Shown here: piece after piece, positions 1-7,094 of the stretch
Layout: every line of letters starts with the position of its first letter
Numbering within the stretch: position 1 is the first letter of the stretch
DNA from: Psychroserpens jangbogonensis
GTDB lineage: Bacteria; Bacteroidota; Bacteroidia; Flavobacteriales; Flavobacteriaceae
Direction of reading: 5' to 3'
NCBI RefSeq assembly: GCF_000797465.1
Contig: NZ_JSWG01000001.1
Location: 1 to 64,000, forward strand
DNA: 64,000 bases
Position numbers and translations under genes: made by a program
Notes under the pieces: model-generated
What the model was told of the DNA's origin: nothing
What the model saw: the letters and a program-made list of their open reading frames with translations, nothing else
Database searches by the model: none

Positions 1-49
1 ATTATCTTCAAACCAAATCAACTCCTAATTCATTATATCTTACTTATTA

Positions 50-80
50 TTGTATCTCAGTTTTTAAGATACTATCTTTG
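50..80 (+). promoter_or_regulatory. Putative thrS promoter
   Basis: TTG at 50-52 and TATCTTTG at 73-80 are separated by 20 bases. This fits the Bacteroidota housekeeping promoter (TTG or TTTG, about 19-21 bases, TAnnTTTG). The thrS start codon lies 23 bases downstream, so the leader would be short. No transcription start data were available; the call rests on the pattern alone. Confidence 0.6.
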
Positions 81-102
81 CCTTCCTAATTACAATCATG
101 AT

Positions 103-2046
103 ATGATACATATTACTTTACCTGATGGAACTATAAAAACTTTTGAAGAAGGAACTACTCCTATGGAGGTTGCTAAAAACATAAGTGAAGGGTTTGCAAG
201 AAATGTTATTTCAGCAAGTTTCAATAACGAAACTATTGAAACCACTACTCCTTTATTAACCGATGGCTCTTTAGTATTGTATACATGGACAAATGATGAA
301 GGAAAAAAAGCCTTTTGGCATTCTTCTTCTCATATATTAGCTCAAGCTCTCGAAGAACTCTATCCTGGAATCAAATTATCTATTGGTCCTGCTATTGAAA
401 ATGGGTTTTATTATGATGTTGACCTTGGAGACAATATTATTTCGGAAAACGATTTCAAAACCATCGAAAATAAGATGATAGAAATCGCCAGAGGGAAACA
501 TGACTTTAAAATGCGTTCTATTACTAAAGATGATGCTTTGTCATTATATAAGTCACAGAACAATGAATATAAAGTTGAATTGATTGAAAATCTTGAAGAT
601 GGAACAATCACTTTCTGTGATCATTCTACATTCACAGATTTATGTCGTGGCGGTCATATTCCTAACACAGGTATTATTAAAGCTGTCAAGTTATTATCAG
701 TAGCTGGTGCTTACTGGAGAGGTGATGAAAACAACAAACAATTAACTCGTGTTTATGGAATCTCATTTCCTAAACAAAAGGAATTAACTGAGTACTTACA
801 TTTATTAGAGGAAGCAAAGAAACGCGATCACAGAAAACTTGGTAAAGAACTTGAATTATTTACTTTTTCAAAAAAAGTAGGTCAAGGGTTACCGCTTTGG
901 TTACCAAAAGGCGCAGCTCTTAGAGAACGTTTAGAAAATTTCTTAAAAAGCGCTCAGAAAAAAGCTGGATACGAAATGGTTATCACGCCACATATTGGAC
1001 AAAAAGAACTTTATGTAACGTCTGGCCATTTTGCTAAATATGGAGAAGACAGTTTTCAACCAATAAATACTCCTAATGAAGGTGAAGAGTTCTTGTTAAA
1101 ACCTATGAATTGTCCTCATCACTGTGAAATCTATAACGCAAAGCCGTTTTCATATAAAGAACTACCAAAACGCTATGCGGAATTTGGTACAGTATATAGA
1201 TATGAACAAAGTGGTGAATTACATGGATTAACTAGAGTTAGAGGATTCACTCAAGATGATGCTCATATTTTTTGTACTCCAGACCAATTAGATAAAGAAT
1301 TTAAAGAAGTTATTGACTTAGTCTTATATGTATTTGGTTCCTTAGGTTTTGAAAACTTTAAAGCTCAAGTTTCTTTAAGAGATCCTGACAATCCGGAAAA
1401 ATATATAGGAAGTGACGAAAACTGGAAAAAAGCAGAAGACGCAATATTGAATGCTGCTATTGATAAAGGATTAGACTTTGTTGTTGAAACTGGTGAAGCT
1501 GCTTTCTACGGCCCAAAATTAGATTTTATGGTCAAAGATGCTCTAGGCCGAAATTGGCAATTAGGAACAATTCAAGTCGATTACAACCTTCCTGAACGCT
1601 TTGATTTGACATATAAAGGAAGTGATAATGAACTACATAGACCTGTAATGATCCACCGTGCTCCTTTTGGAAGTATGGAACGTTTTATTGCAATTTTACT
1701 CGAACATACAGGTGGGAATTTTCCATTATGGCTAATGCCTACTCAAGTTATTATACTCTCAATTAGTGAGAAATTTGAAAAATACACTGAAAAAGTTTTA
1801 AAATTGCTAGAAAATAACGAAATTCGCGCCCTCGCAGATAATAGAAATGAAACTATCGGGAAGAAAATTCGGGAAGCCGAAATGAGTAAAACCCCATATA
1901 TGATTATTATAGGAGAGAATGAAGAAAGCGAAAACAAAATTTCTGTTCGTCAACATGGTGGTGAAGATTTAGGCATGATTAGTGTAGATACGTTTTCAGA
2001 AATCGTTGATAGTGAAATAAAAAAGACATTAAAGACATTTAAATAA
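103..2046 (+). CDS. thrS: Threonine--tRNA ligase
   Basis: Charges tRNA-Thr with threonine in the cytoplasm. The 647-residue length is normal for the full bacterial enzyme. An N-terminal TGS domain (about 1-61) is followed by the editing domain with HSSSH (H73, H77) and CRGGH (C181, H185), which hydrolyses mischarged Ser-tRNA. The class II catalytic core carries the zinc ligand Cys in MNCPHH (C337) and His in MIHRAPFG (about H518), and the anticodon-binding domain follows from about 540. The ATG at 103 is chosen because a nearby ATG at 98 runs straight into a stop. It heads the thrS-infC-rpmI-rplT block, a common bacterial order. Confidence 0.98.
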   Translation: MIHITLPDGTIKTFEEGTTPMEVAKNISEGFARNVISASFNNETIETTTPLLTDGSLVLYTWTNDEGKKAFWHSSSHILAQALEELYPGIKLSIGPAIENGFYYDVDLGDNIISENDFKTIENKMIEIARGKHDFKMRSITKDDALSLYKSQNNEYKVELIENLEDGTITFCDHSTFTDLCRGGHIPNTGIIKAVKLLSVAGAYWRGDENNKQLTRVYGISFPKQKELTEYLHLLEEAKKRDHRKLGKELELFTFSKKVGQGLPLWLPKGAALRERLENFLKSAQKKAGYEMVITPHIGQKELYVTSGHFAKYGEDSFQPINTPNEGEEFLLKPMNCPHHCEIYNAKPFSYKELPKRYAEFGTVYRYEQSGELHGLTRVRGFTQDDAHIFCTPDQLDKEFKEVIDLVLYVFGSLGFENFKAQVSLRDPDNPEKYIGSDENWKKAEDAILNAAIDKGLDFVVETGEAAFYGPKLDFMVKDALGRNWQLGTIQVDYNLPERFDLTYKGSDNELHRPVMIHRAPFGSMERFIAILLEHTGGNFPLWLMPTQVIILSISEKFEKYTEKVLKLLENNEIRALADNRNETIGKKIREAEMSKTPYMIIIGENEESENKISVRQHGGEDLGMISVDTFSEIVDSEIKKTLKTFK

Positions 2047-2077
2047 AACAATTAAGTTTAACTAAAATTTATAAGCC

Positions 2078-2629
2078 ATAGCAATACGTAGAAGAAATTA
2101 CTCTAAGCGAGTAATAAAAGAAGATCAGCACAATATTAACTCTAAAATTAGAGCTGAGAAGGTGCGCCTTGTCGGTGAAAATATAGAGGTTGGAATATAT
2201 GTAACACGAGATGCACTTGCCATTGCAGATGAGCAAGGGCTTGATTTAGTTGAGATATCTCCTAAAGCTGATCCTCCTGTATGTAAAATCATGGACTATA
2301 AGAAGTTTCTTTACGAACAGAAGAAGCGTGAAAAGGCACTTAAAGCGAAAGCTTCAAAGGTGACTATAAAAGAAATTCGTTTTGGTCCTCAAACTGATGA
2401 TCATGATTACGAATTTAAAAAGAAACACGCGGAGAAGTTTTTAAAGGATGGTGCCAAATTAAAAGCATTCGTGTTTTTTAAAGGTCGTTCAATAGTTTTT
2501 AAAGAACAAGGTCAAATCTTATTATTAAGATTAGCTCAAGATCTTGAAGATTTAGGAAAAGTTGAGCAGATGCCTCGATTAGAAGGTAAGCGTATGACAA
2601 TGTTCATCGCGCCAAAAAAAGTAAAATAA
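2078..2629 (+). CDS. infC: Translation initiation factor IF-3, ATA start
   Basis: IF-3 binds the 30S subunit, checks the initiator tRNA and start codon, and keeps the subunits apart. The conserved N-terminus ([20 protein letters not shown]) is encoded in frame from 2081, but there is no ATG, GTG or TTG before a GTG at 2162, and an in-frame TAA sits at 2072-2074. Translation therefore most likely begins at ATA (2078), giving 183 residues. Starting at 2162 would give 155 residues and remove the conserved basic N-terminal arm. IF-3 genes are known for AUU-type starts through which IF-3 represses its own translation, so the ATA probably has the same role; that is inference. The linker and C-terminal domain ([20 protein letters not shown] onward) are complete. 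Confidence 0.93.
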   Translation: MAIRRRNYSKRVIKEDQHNINSKIRAEKVRLVGENIEVGIYVTRDALAIADEQGLDLVEISPKADPPVCKIMDYKKFLYEQKKREKALKAKASKVTIKEIRFGPQTDDHDYEFKKKHAEKFLKDGAKLKAFVFFKGRSIVFKEQGQILLLRLAQDLEDLGKVEQMPRLEGKRMTMFIAPKKVK

Positions 2630-2683
2630 GCTGAAGAATTCAGCAATTAAGATAATAAGCGAAACGTAAATAAAAATAGGAAA

Positions 2684-2881
2684 ATGCCTAAAATGAAAAC
2701 CAAGTCAAGTGCTAAGAAACGTTTTAAACTAACTGGCACTGGTAAAATTAAAAGAAAGCACGCTTTCAAGAGTCATATTTTGACAAAGAAATCGAAAAAG
2801 CGTAAGCTTAAGTTAACTCATGATGGTTTAGTACATAAATCAGATGAGAACAATATTAAAACAATGTTACGTTTAAAGTAA
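2684..2881 (+). CDS. rpmI: 50S ribosomal protein L35
   Basis: Small basic protein of the large ribosomal subunit. It has 65 residues, the usual length, and begins [20 protein letters not shown], the standard L35 opening, with the [15 protein letters not shown] core after it. It lies between infC and rplT, as in most bacteria, and is probably on the same transcript. Confidence 0.97.
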   Translation: MPKMKTKSSAKKRFKLTGTGKIKRKHAFKSHILTKKSKKRKLKLTHDGLVHKSDENNIKTMLRLK

Positions 2882-2885
2882 TATC

Positions 2886-2964
2886 GTTTTAATCGGTTAA
2901 AACAAATTATAAACCCTGGAGTTAGGCAAAACAATTTAGCAAGTATCGAAATAACGATCGCCTA
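2886..2964 (+). promoter_or_regulatory. Possible structured leader of rplT
   Basis: The 106-base gap between rpmI and rplT can form a hairpin GTTTTAA-TCGG-TTAAAAC (2886-2903). It can also form a second nested structure, TAGGC (2923-2927) with GCCTA (2960-2964), enclosing ATCG/CGAT (2945-2948 and 2955-2958). Neither is followed by a T-run, so they do not look like terminators. L20 represses its own operon by binding leader RNA in several bacteria; whether that happens here is not shown by the sequence. Confidence 0.3.
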
Positions 2965-2987
2965 CTACAAAAAACCAATTTAAAAAA

Positions 2988-3332
2988 ATGCCAAGATCAG
3001 TAAATTCAGTAGCGAAGAGAGCCAGAAGAAAAAAGGTTCTTAAGCAAGCAAAAGGTTACTTCGGAAGACGTAAAAACGTTTGGACAGTAGCAAAAAACGC
3101 GGTTGACAAAGCGATGCAATATTCGTATAGAGACCGTAGAGTAAAAAAGAGAACATTCCGTTCATTATGGATTATGCGTATTAACGCAGGAGCTAGACAA
3201 CATGGAATGAGCTATTCAAGATTTATGGGGAAACTTAAAGCTAACAATATCGAATTGAACCGTAAAGTTCTTGCCGATTTAGCAATGAATAATCCAGAAG
3301 CTTTTGAAGCAATAGTAAACAAAGTAAAGTAA
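2988..3332 (+). CDS. rplT: 50S ribosomal protein L20
   Basis: Binds 23S rRNA early in large-subunit assembly. It has 114 residues with the typical start [20 protein letters not shown] and the [20 protein letters not shown] and [12 protein letters not shown] blocks of the family. It is the last gene of the translation block, and a strong hairpin terminator follows 36 bases after its stop. Confidence 0.98.
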   Translation: MPRSVNSVAKRARRKKVLKQAKGYFGRRKNVWTVAKNAVDKAMQYSYRDRRVKKRTFRSLWIMRINAGARQHGMSYSRFMGKLKANNIELNRKVLADLAMNNPEAFEAIVNKVK

Positions 3333-3368
3333 GGCAAACGCCTAAATAATAACAACAATTCGCTTATA

Positions 3369-3400
3369 AAAACCGATTCAGAAATGAATCGGTTTTTTTT
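3369..3400. terminator. rplT terminator, usable on both strands
   Basis: Perfect 10-bp stem AACCGATTCA (3371-3380), GAAA loop, TGAATCGGTT (3385-3394), then eight T residues. An A-run on the other side makes it usable for the leftward gene at 3493-3759 too. A near-identical copy occurs at 11017-11046. Confidence 0.9.
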
Positions 3401-3490
3401 ATGAAATAAGCCAATATAAAAGTATTGAACTTTAATGCATAAATAGCACTTCAGTTTTTAAAGACTTAATTTTATTATAAATTAGTTCAA

Positions 3491-3730
3491 TTTCACTTTG
3501 GAATGATACTCGAACCTTCTTTTGGAATGATACGTGCTCCTTCTTTAGGGATGATCCTTGCTCCTTCTTTAGGAATGATCCTTGCTCCTTCTTTAGGAAT
3601 GATCCTTGCTCCTTCTTTAGGAATGATCCTTGCTCCTTCTTTTGGAATGATACGTGCACCTTCTTTTGGAATGATCCTTGCTCCTTCTTTTGGAATGATC
3701 CTCGCGCCTTCCTTAGGAAGGATAGAGTCA
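3491..3730 (-). repeat. 24-bp in-frame tandem repeat, about ten units
   Basis: About ten contiguous 24-bp units lie inside the coding sequence at 3493-3759. Units at 3563, 3587 and 3611 are identical, and the others fall into two sub-types (TTTAGG...ATCCTTG and TTTTGG...ATACGTG), with more divergent units at each end. Because 24 is a multiple of 3, unit gain or loss keeps the reading frame. Adjoining units have no spacers between them, so this is not a CRISPR array. Confidence 0.95.
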
Positions 3731-3759
3731 CCTTTCTTGTCGTTAGATTCTTTAGTCAT
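3493..3759 (-). CDS. Small GARIIPKE-repeat protein
   Basis: Unrecognised 88-residue protein. After a short hydrophilic start (MTKESNDKKGDSILPKE) it consists of eight perfect GARIIPKE repeats and ends GSSIIPK. There is no signal peptide or membrane segment. Three frames are open across the repeat; this frame is preferred because it has an ATG start with a sensible N-terminus. It also shares its motif with the membrane protein at 6455-7084 (GSRIIPKAE, GDTIPKAS), which sits in the divergent operon. The regular Gly, paired Ile, Pro-Lys pattern suggests a multivalent binding platform or a repeated protease target; both are guesses. It could still be a non-coding satellite. Confidence 0.6.
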   Translation of the reverse strand: MTKESNDKKGDSILPKEGARIIPKEGARIIPKEGARIIPKEGARIIPKEGARIIPKEGARIIPKEGARIIPKEGARIIPKEGSSIIPK

Positions 3760-4178
3760 TATATTGTTGTTAGGATTAATTAATTACTATATTAAGAAAA
3801 ATATGTAATTTTAGCAAGCTATTAACTCTTTAAATATCAATCCTCCAGACGAAATTAATTATTAATGACCTTAGAACATCATAAAAAAGAAGTATTTAAA
3901 ATGCTTTCGATTTATATGATTTCAAGCTAGGTACTTCTTCCAGTTTTAGATCTTATTACCTACTTCAATTAATACTACTTTCATTCCTATCCTTTGCTAT
4001 TATTCTTTTCGGAAATTTCTCGACAAGCCTTGTTCTATATGCAAGACATAGCTAGCGAATACAATTGTAGTCAAATTCTAAAAATAAAATCTCTTTCTTT
4101 GAATATAGGCGTTGACATTCATTAAAAAGTAATAAAGATTCTCAAAACAATAGATATAATTATTGTATTTTAGCTTGA
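3760..4178. other. Gene-free divergent intergenic region
   Basis: These 419 bases separate the divergent repeat-protein gene and the cyclase operon and should hold both promoters. No convincing TTTG/TAnnTTTG pair was found. TATTTTAG at 4166-4173 is a weak -10-like match just before the cyclase start. An 8-bp inverted repeat (AAGAAGTA at 3887-3894, TACTTCTT at 3932-3939) could form a long-loop hairpin. No protein-coding stretch with a recognisable family was seen. Confidence 0.5.
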
Positions 4179-6458
4179 ATGTCTAAGACCCGCCGACTAG
4201 CTGCCATTATGTTTACCGATATCGTCGGTTTTACATCTTTAATGGGTAGTGATGAACAAAAAACCTTAGAAATATTAGAAAAGAACAGAAAGATCCATAA
4301 ACCAATTATTAATGAGTTTAATGGTACCTGGATAAAAGAGCTTGGCGATGGAGTTATTGCCAGCTTTAACACAGTGTCTGATGCCGTAAATGCAGCAATT
4401 AAAATACAGGAGACTTGCAATGCTGCTGCCGATTATAGCTTACGCATTGGTATCCATCAAGCAGAAGTAGTTTTTGAAGATGATGACGTATTTGGAGATG
4501 GTGTTAATATCGCGGCTCGAATTCAAACTGCTGCAAAACCGGGCTGTATTTTTATTTCTGAATCTGTAAATAATAATATTTCCAACAAAAATCACATTAA
4601 GACTCATTTTGTAAAAGAGGAGAAACTGAAAAATGTAACTCAGCCAATGAGATTATATCAAGTGTTGTTCCAAGGGAGTGAGAAGATAATACCCGAAATA
4701 GATATTGTAAAAAAAACACCAAAGAAACGCTTAATTTATTTTGTTGCATTGAGTTTGATTTTAGCAGCAATATTTATGATTCTAAAGCTAACGAATGCTT
4801 TTTCTTTAGAAAAGATAGAAACCAATAACAAAATTGCTGTTTTAGAATTTGAAAATACTACATCAAATGAAAAACTAAATAACGTTGGCAAAATAGCATC
4901 CAATTGGATTATTCATGGTATTACTGAAAATCAACTAGGTCAGGTCATTTCGCCAAAATTAGTAAATGATTATACAACAATTTTAAAATCAGAAACTGGG
5001 TCAACAGACCTCAATAATTTATTAAAAAATTATTTTAAACCAGATAAAGTAATTGTAGGTGTATATTATGAAGAAAATGGTAACCTTTTACTTCAGTGCT
5101 CAATTAAAGATGGTTTAATTGATGAAACACTGATATCATTTGAAACCATATCATGTGATCCAAATTCGCCATTAGATTGTGCAGAAAAATTAAAGCAAGA
5201 AATTTTAGGTTATTTATCTACAGTAGATAAACAAGATAATCAAGGTTATATTGAAGACAAAGATAAGCAAACTGTTACTTCCTATTTTGAGGAAACACCT
5301 CCTAGCTATGAAGCTTATCAGTACCTTTTAAATGCACTCGAAAACAATAGTAATCCAAAACTTTATTTAGAATTATTAAATAAATCCATTGCAACTGATG
5401 CTAGTTTTTTTGAACCAAAAATGCATAAGATAGCTTTTTATTATAATCAAGGAGAGTTTAAAATTTCAGACTCATTAAGGCTTTTGATTGATGTTAAATC
5501 AAAATTAAATGATAGGCAAGAAAGCATTATGTTGTTTTATGAGTCCATATTAAAAGGAAAAAATGATAAAGCATATAGGGCTCACAAAGAAGAGTACAAA
5601 AAAGCTTATAAAGACATGTCTACTAATATGACTACCATGACAATTGCATTGCAATATGTCAATAGACCTGAAGACATTGGAGTCATATTTAATGAAATTC
5701 CAATGGAAGATTTAATTTTAGAAGATTGTTCTAATTGTGGTTTTAGGTACTATTTAAAAAGCCTAGCTGATGTTGAACTAGGAAACTATGATGAAGTCAT
5801 TAAAACACTTCTACCAATTACTAACGTTATTGAAGCTAATTATTTAAAACGTCCGTTAATAAGTGCATTTGTGAAATCGGGAAAATATTCTGAATTAGAA
5901 AAATATCTGTCTGATTATAAACTTACGGCACCTACTTCTGATATAGATTATCTAATGTCCTTTACTGGAATTCAATTCATAAATTCTAATCAAACTGAAG
6001 AAGCCAACACGTATTTCAATAAAATAATTTCAAGAAAAAATACAACCTTAAATTCCGCTGATTTGGCTCAAGCCTATTATTTTAAAAATGATTATGCAAA
6101 TGCTCTAGAACAGTATAAATCATTGCATGACACCAACGAAAACAACATTGACTATATTGTTCGTATAGCTATAAGTTTCTTTAGAAATGGTAATTCTGAA
6201 GAAGCTAAAACCTATATTGATAAATTAATTAATTTAAAAACAGATTTTCAATTTGGTGCCATTGATTATGGTCTATCTCAGTATTATGCTTCAATCGGAG
6301 ATAATGACAAAGCTCTTCAATTACTTGAAAAAGCGGTTGCTCAAGGTTTTAATTTCACCCCAACAACATTTCAAAACGATCCTCATTTTAGAAATATAAA
6401 AGACAGCCCTGAATTTATTAATCGCATAATGAACTATTGGAAAAACAAAACATCATGA
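4179..6458 (+). CDS. Class III nucleotide cyclase with membrane segment and TPRs
   Basis: Predicted to make cAMP (or cGMP) from ATP (or GTP). The N-terminal class III catalytic domain (about 5-165) has both metal Asp residues (D14 in FTDIVGFTSL, D57 in LGDGVIASF). It also has the Lys typical of adenylate cyclases (K53) and the transition-state Asn/Arg pair (N110, R114 in GVNIAARIQ), so it looks active. One membrane helix follows (about 185-203), then a region beginning IAVLEFENTT that resembles TolB/FlgO N-terminal domains, then TPR-like helices to residue 759. With a single helix, the TPR part would lie outside the inner membrane, as a sensor. It is the first gene of the accessory operon; its stop overlaps the next start (ATGA). 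Confidence 0.9.
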   Translation: MSKTRRLAAIMFTDIVGFTSLMGSDEQKTLEILEKNRKIHKPIINEFNGTWIKELGDGVIASFNTVSDAVNAAIKIQETCNAAADYSLRIGIHQAEVVFEDDDVFGDGVNIAARIQTAAKPGCIFISESVNNNISNKNHIKTHFVKEEKLKNVTQPMRLYQVLFQGSEKIIPEIDIVKKTPKKRLIYFVALSLILAAIFMILKLTNAFSLEKIETNNKIAVLEFENTTSNEKLNNVGKIASNWIIHGITENQLGQVISPKLVNDYTTILKSETGSTDLNNLLKNYFKPDKVIVGVYYEENGNLLLQCSIKDGLIDETLISFETISCDPNSPLDCAEKLKQEILGYLSTVDKQDNQGYIEDKDKQTVTSYFEETPPSYEAYQYLLNALENNSNPKLYLELLNKSIATDASFFEPKMHKIAFYYNQGEFKISDSLRLLIDVKSKLNDRQESIMLFYESILKGKNDKAYRAHKEEYKKAYKDMSTNMTTMTIALQYVNRPEDIGVIFNEIPMEDLILEDCSNCGFRYYLKSLADVELGNYDEVIKTLLPITNVIEANYLKRPLISAFVKSGKYSELEKYLSDYKLTAPTSDIDYLMSFTGIQFINSNQTEEANTYFNKIISRKNTTLNSADLAQAYYFKNDYANALEQYKSLHDTNENNIDYIVRIAISFFRNGNSEEAKTYIDKLINLKTDFQFGAIDYGLSQYYASIGDNDKALQLLEKAVAQGFNFTPTTFQNDPHFRNIKDSPEFINRIMNYWKNKTS

Positions 6459-7084
6459 TGATATTTTTACAAGCTGCAGAAGCACCTGATACTATAGATC
6501 AATTGATAAAGCTAATTGAAGTAATAATTTGGCCATTAACTGTAGTTGGCGCTTTATTCCTTTATAGAAAAAATTTTAAACATATTTTATCTCGAGTGGG
6601 TAATTTTAAAATTGGACCAAACGGTTTAGAAATGACACTTTTAGAAAAAACTCTTGAAGAAGCTAAATCTATAATTCCATTTAGAAATCCAATGTTATCA
6701 GCAAATGAAGGAGAAGTCATAATGTCTAAAGATGGAAGTAGAATTATACCTAAGGCCGAAGGAGATACTATTCCTAAAGCCAGTCAAGATGAAACATTAT
6801 ATCAAACCAATCATGCTGATACTCCCCTTTTGGAGTTATTAGAGCTACAAGAAGCTATTAACAAAAAATTAAAAAGTGTCCTAGCTCAAAATGAGATCAT
6901 CAATACTGGCTCATCAAACTATTCCTTAACTAGTGATTTAGAAAACCATAAAATCATAAATAATCAAACTACAAATCAACTAAAAAAGTTGATTGAATTA
7001 ATGAATATTGGTTTAAATACACCCCAAATCACCTATGATCAAGTAATACAAATGAAAAAATTGTTTATTAATATTTCCATTTAA
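6455..7084 (+). CDS. One-pass membrane protein with IIPK repeat motif
   Basis: Unrecognised protein of 209 residues. The ATG at 6455 overlaps the cyclase stop by four bases, which favours it over a TTG at 6437 and suggests translational coupling. One membrane helix (about 22-37) is followed by a basic stretch (YRKNFKH), which places the C-terminal part in the cytoplasm. Residues about 86-110 form three degenerate units, EGEVIMSKD, GSRIIPKAE and GDTIPKASQ. These match the repeat of the divergent small protein at 3493-3759 (GARIIPKE, GDSILPKE). The rest is polar and predicted helical. Its place between a cyclase and a caspase-like protease suggests a membrane adaptor or protease substrate; neither is shown. 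Confidence 0.75.
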   Translation: MMIFLQAAEAPDTIDQLIKLIEVIIWPLTVVGALFLYRKNFKHILSRVGNFKIGPNGLEMTLLEKTLEEAKSIIPFRNPMLSANEGEVIMSKDGSRIIPKAEGDTIPKASQDETLYQTNHADTPLLELLELQEAINKKLKSVLAQNEIINTGSSNYSLTSDLENHKIINNQTTNQLKKLIELMNIGLNTPQITYDQVIQMKKLFINISI

Positions 7085-7094
7085 AACAAATCAA

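Noticed and set aside
2162-2629. infC starting at GTG 2162
   Set aside because: It would remove the conserved IF-3 N-terminal arm that is in frame upstream.
3491-3730. CRISPR array
   Set aside because: Units are contiguous with no unique spacers, and no cas genes are present.
3432-3808. Two other open frames across the 24-bp repeat (rightward 3503-3808, leftward 3432-3731)
   Set aside because: Any 24-bp repeat without stops is open in several frames. Only the leftward frame at 3493-3759 has a sensible N-terminus and a motif shared with another gene.
3760-4178. Transposase remnant or small gene in the divergent spacer
   Set aside because: Short open stretches show no recognisable protein family and are broken by stops.
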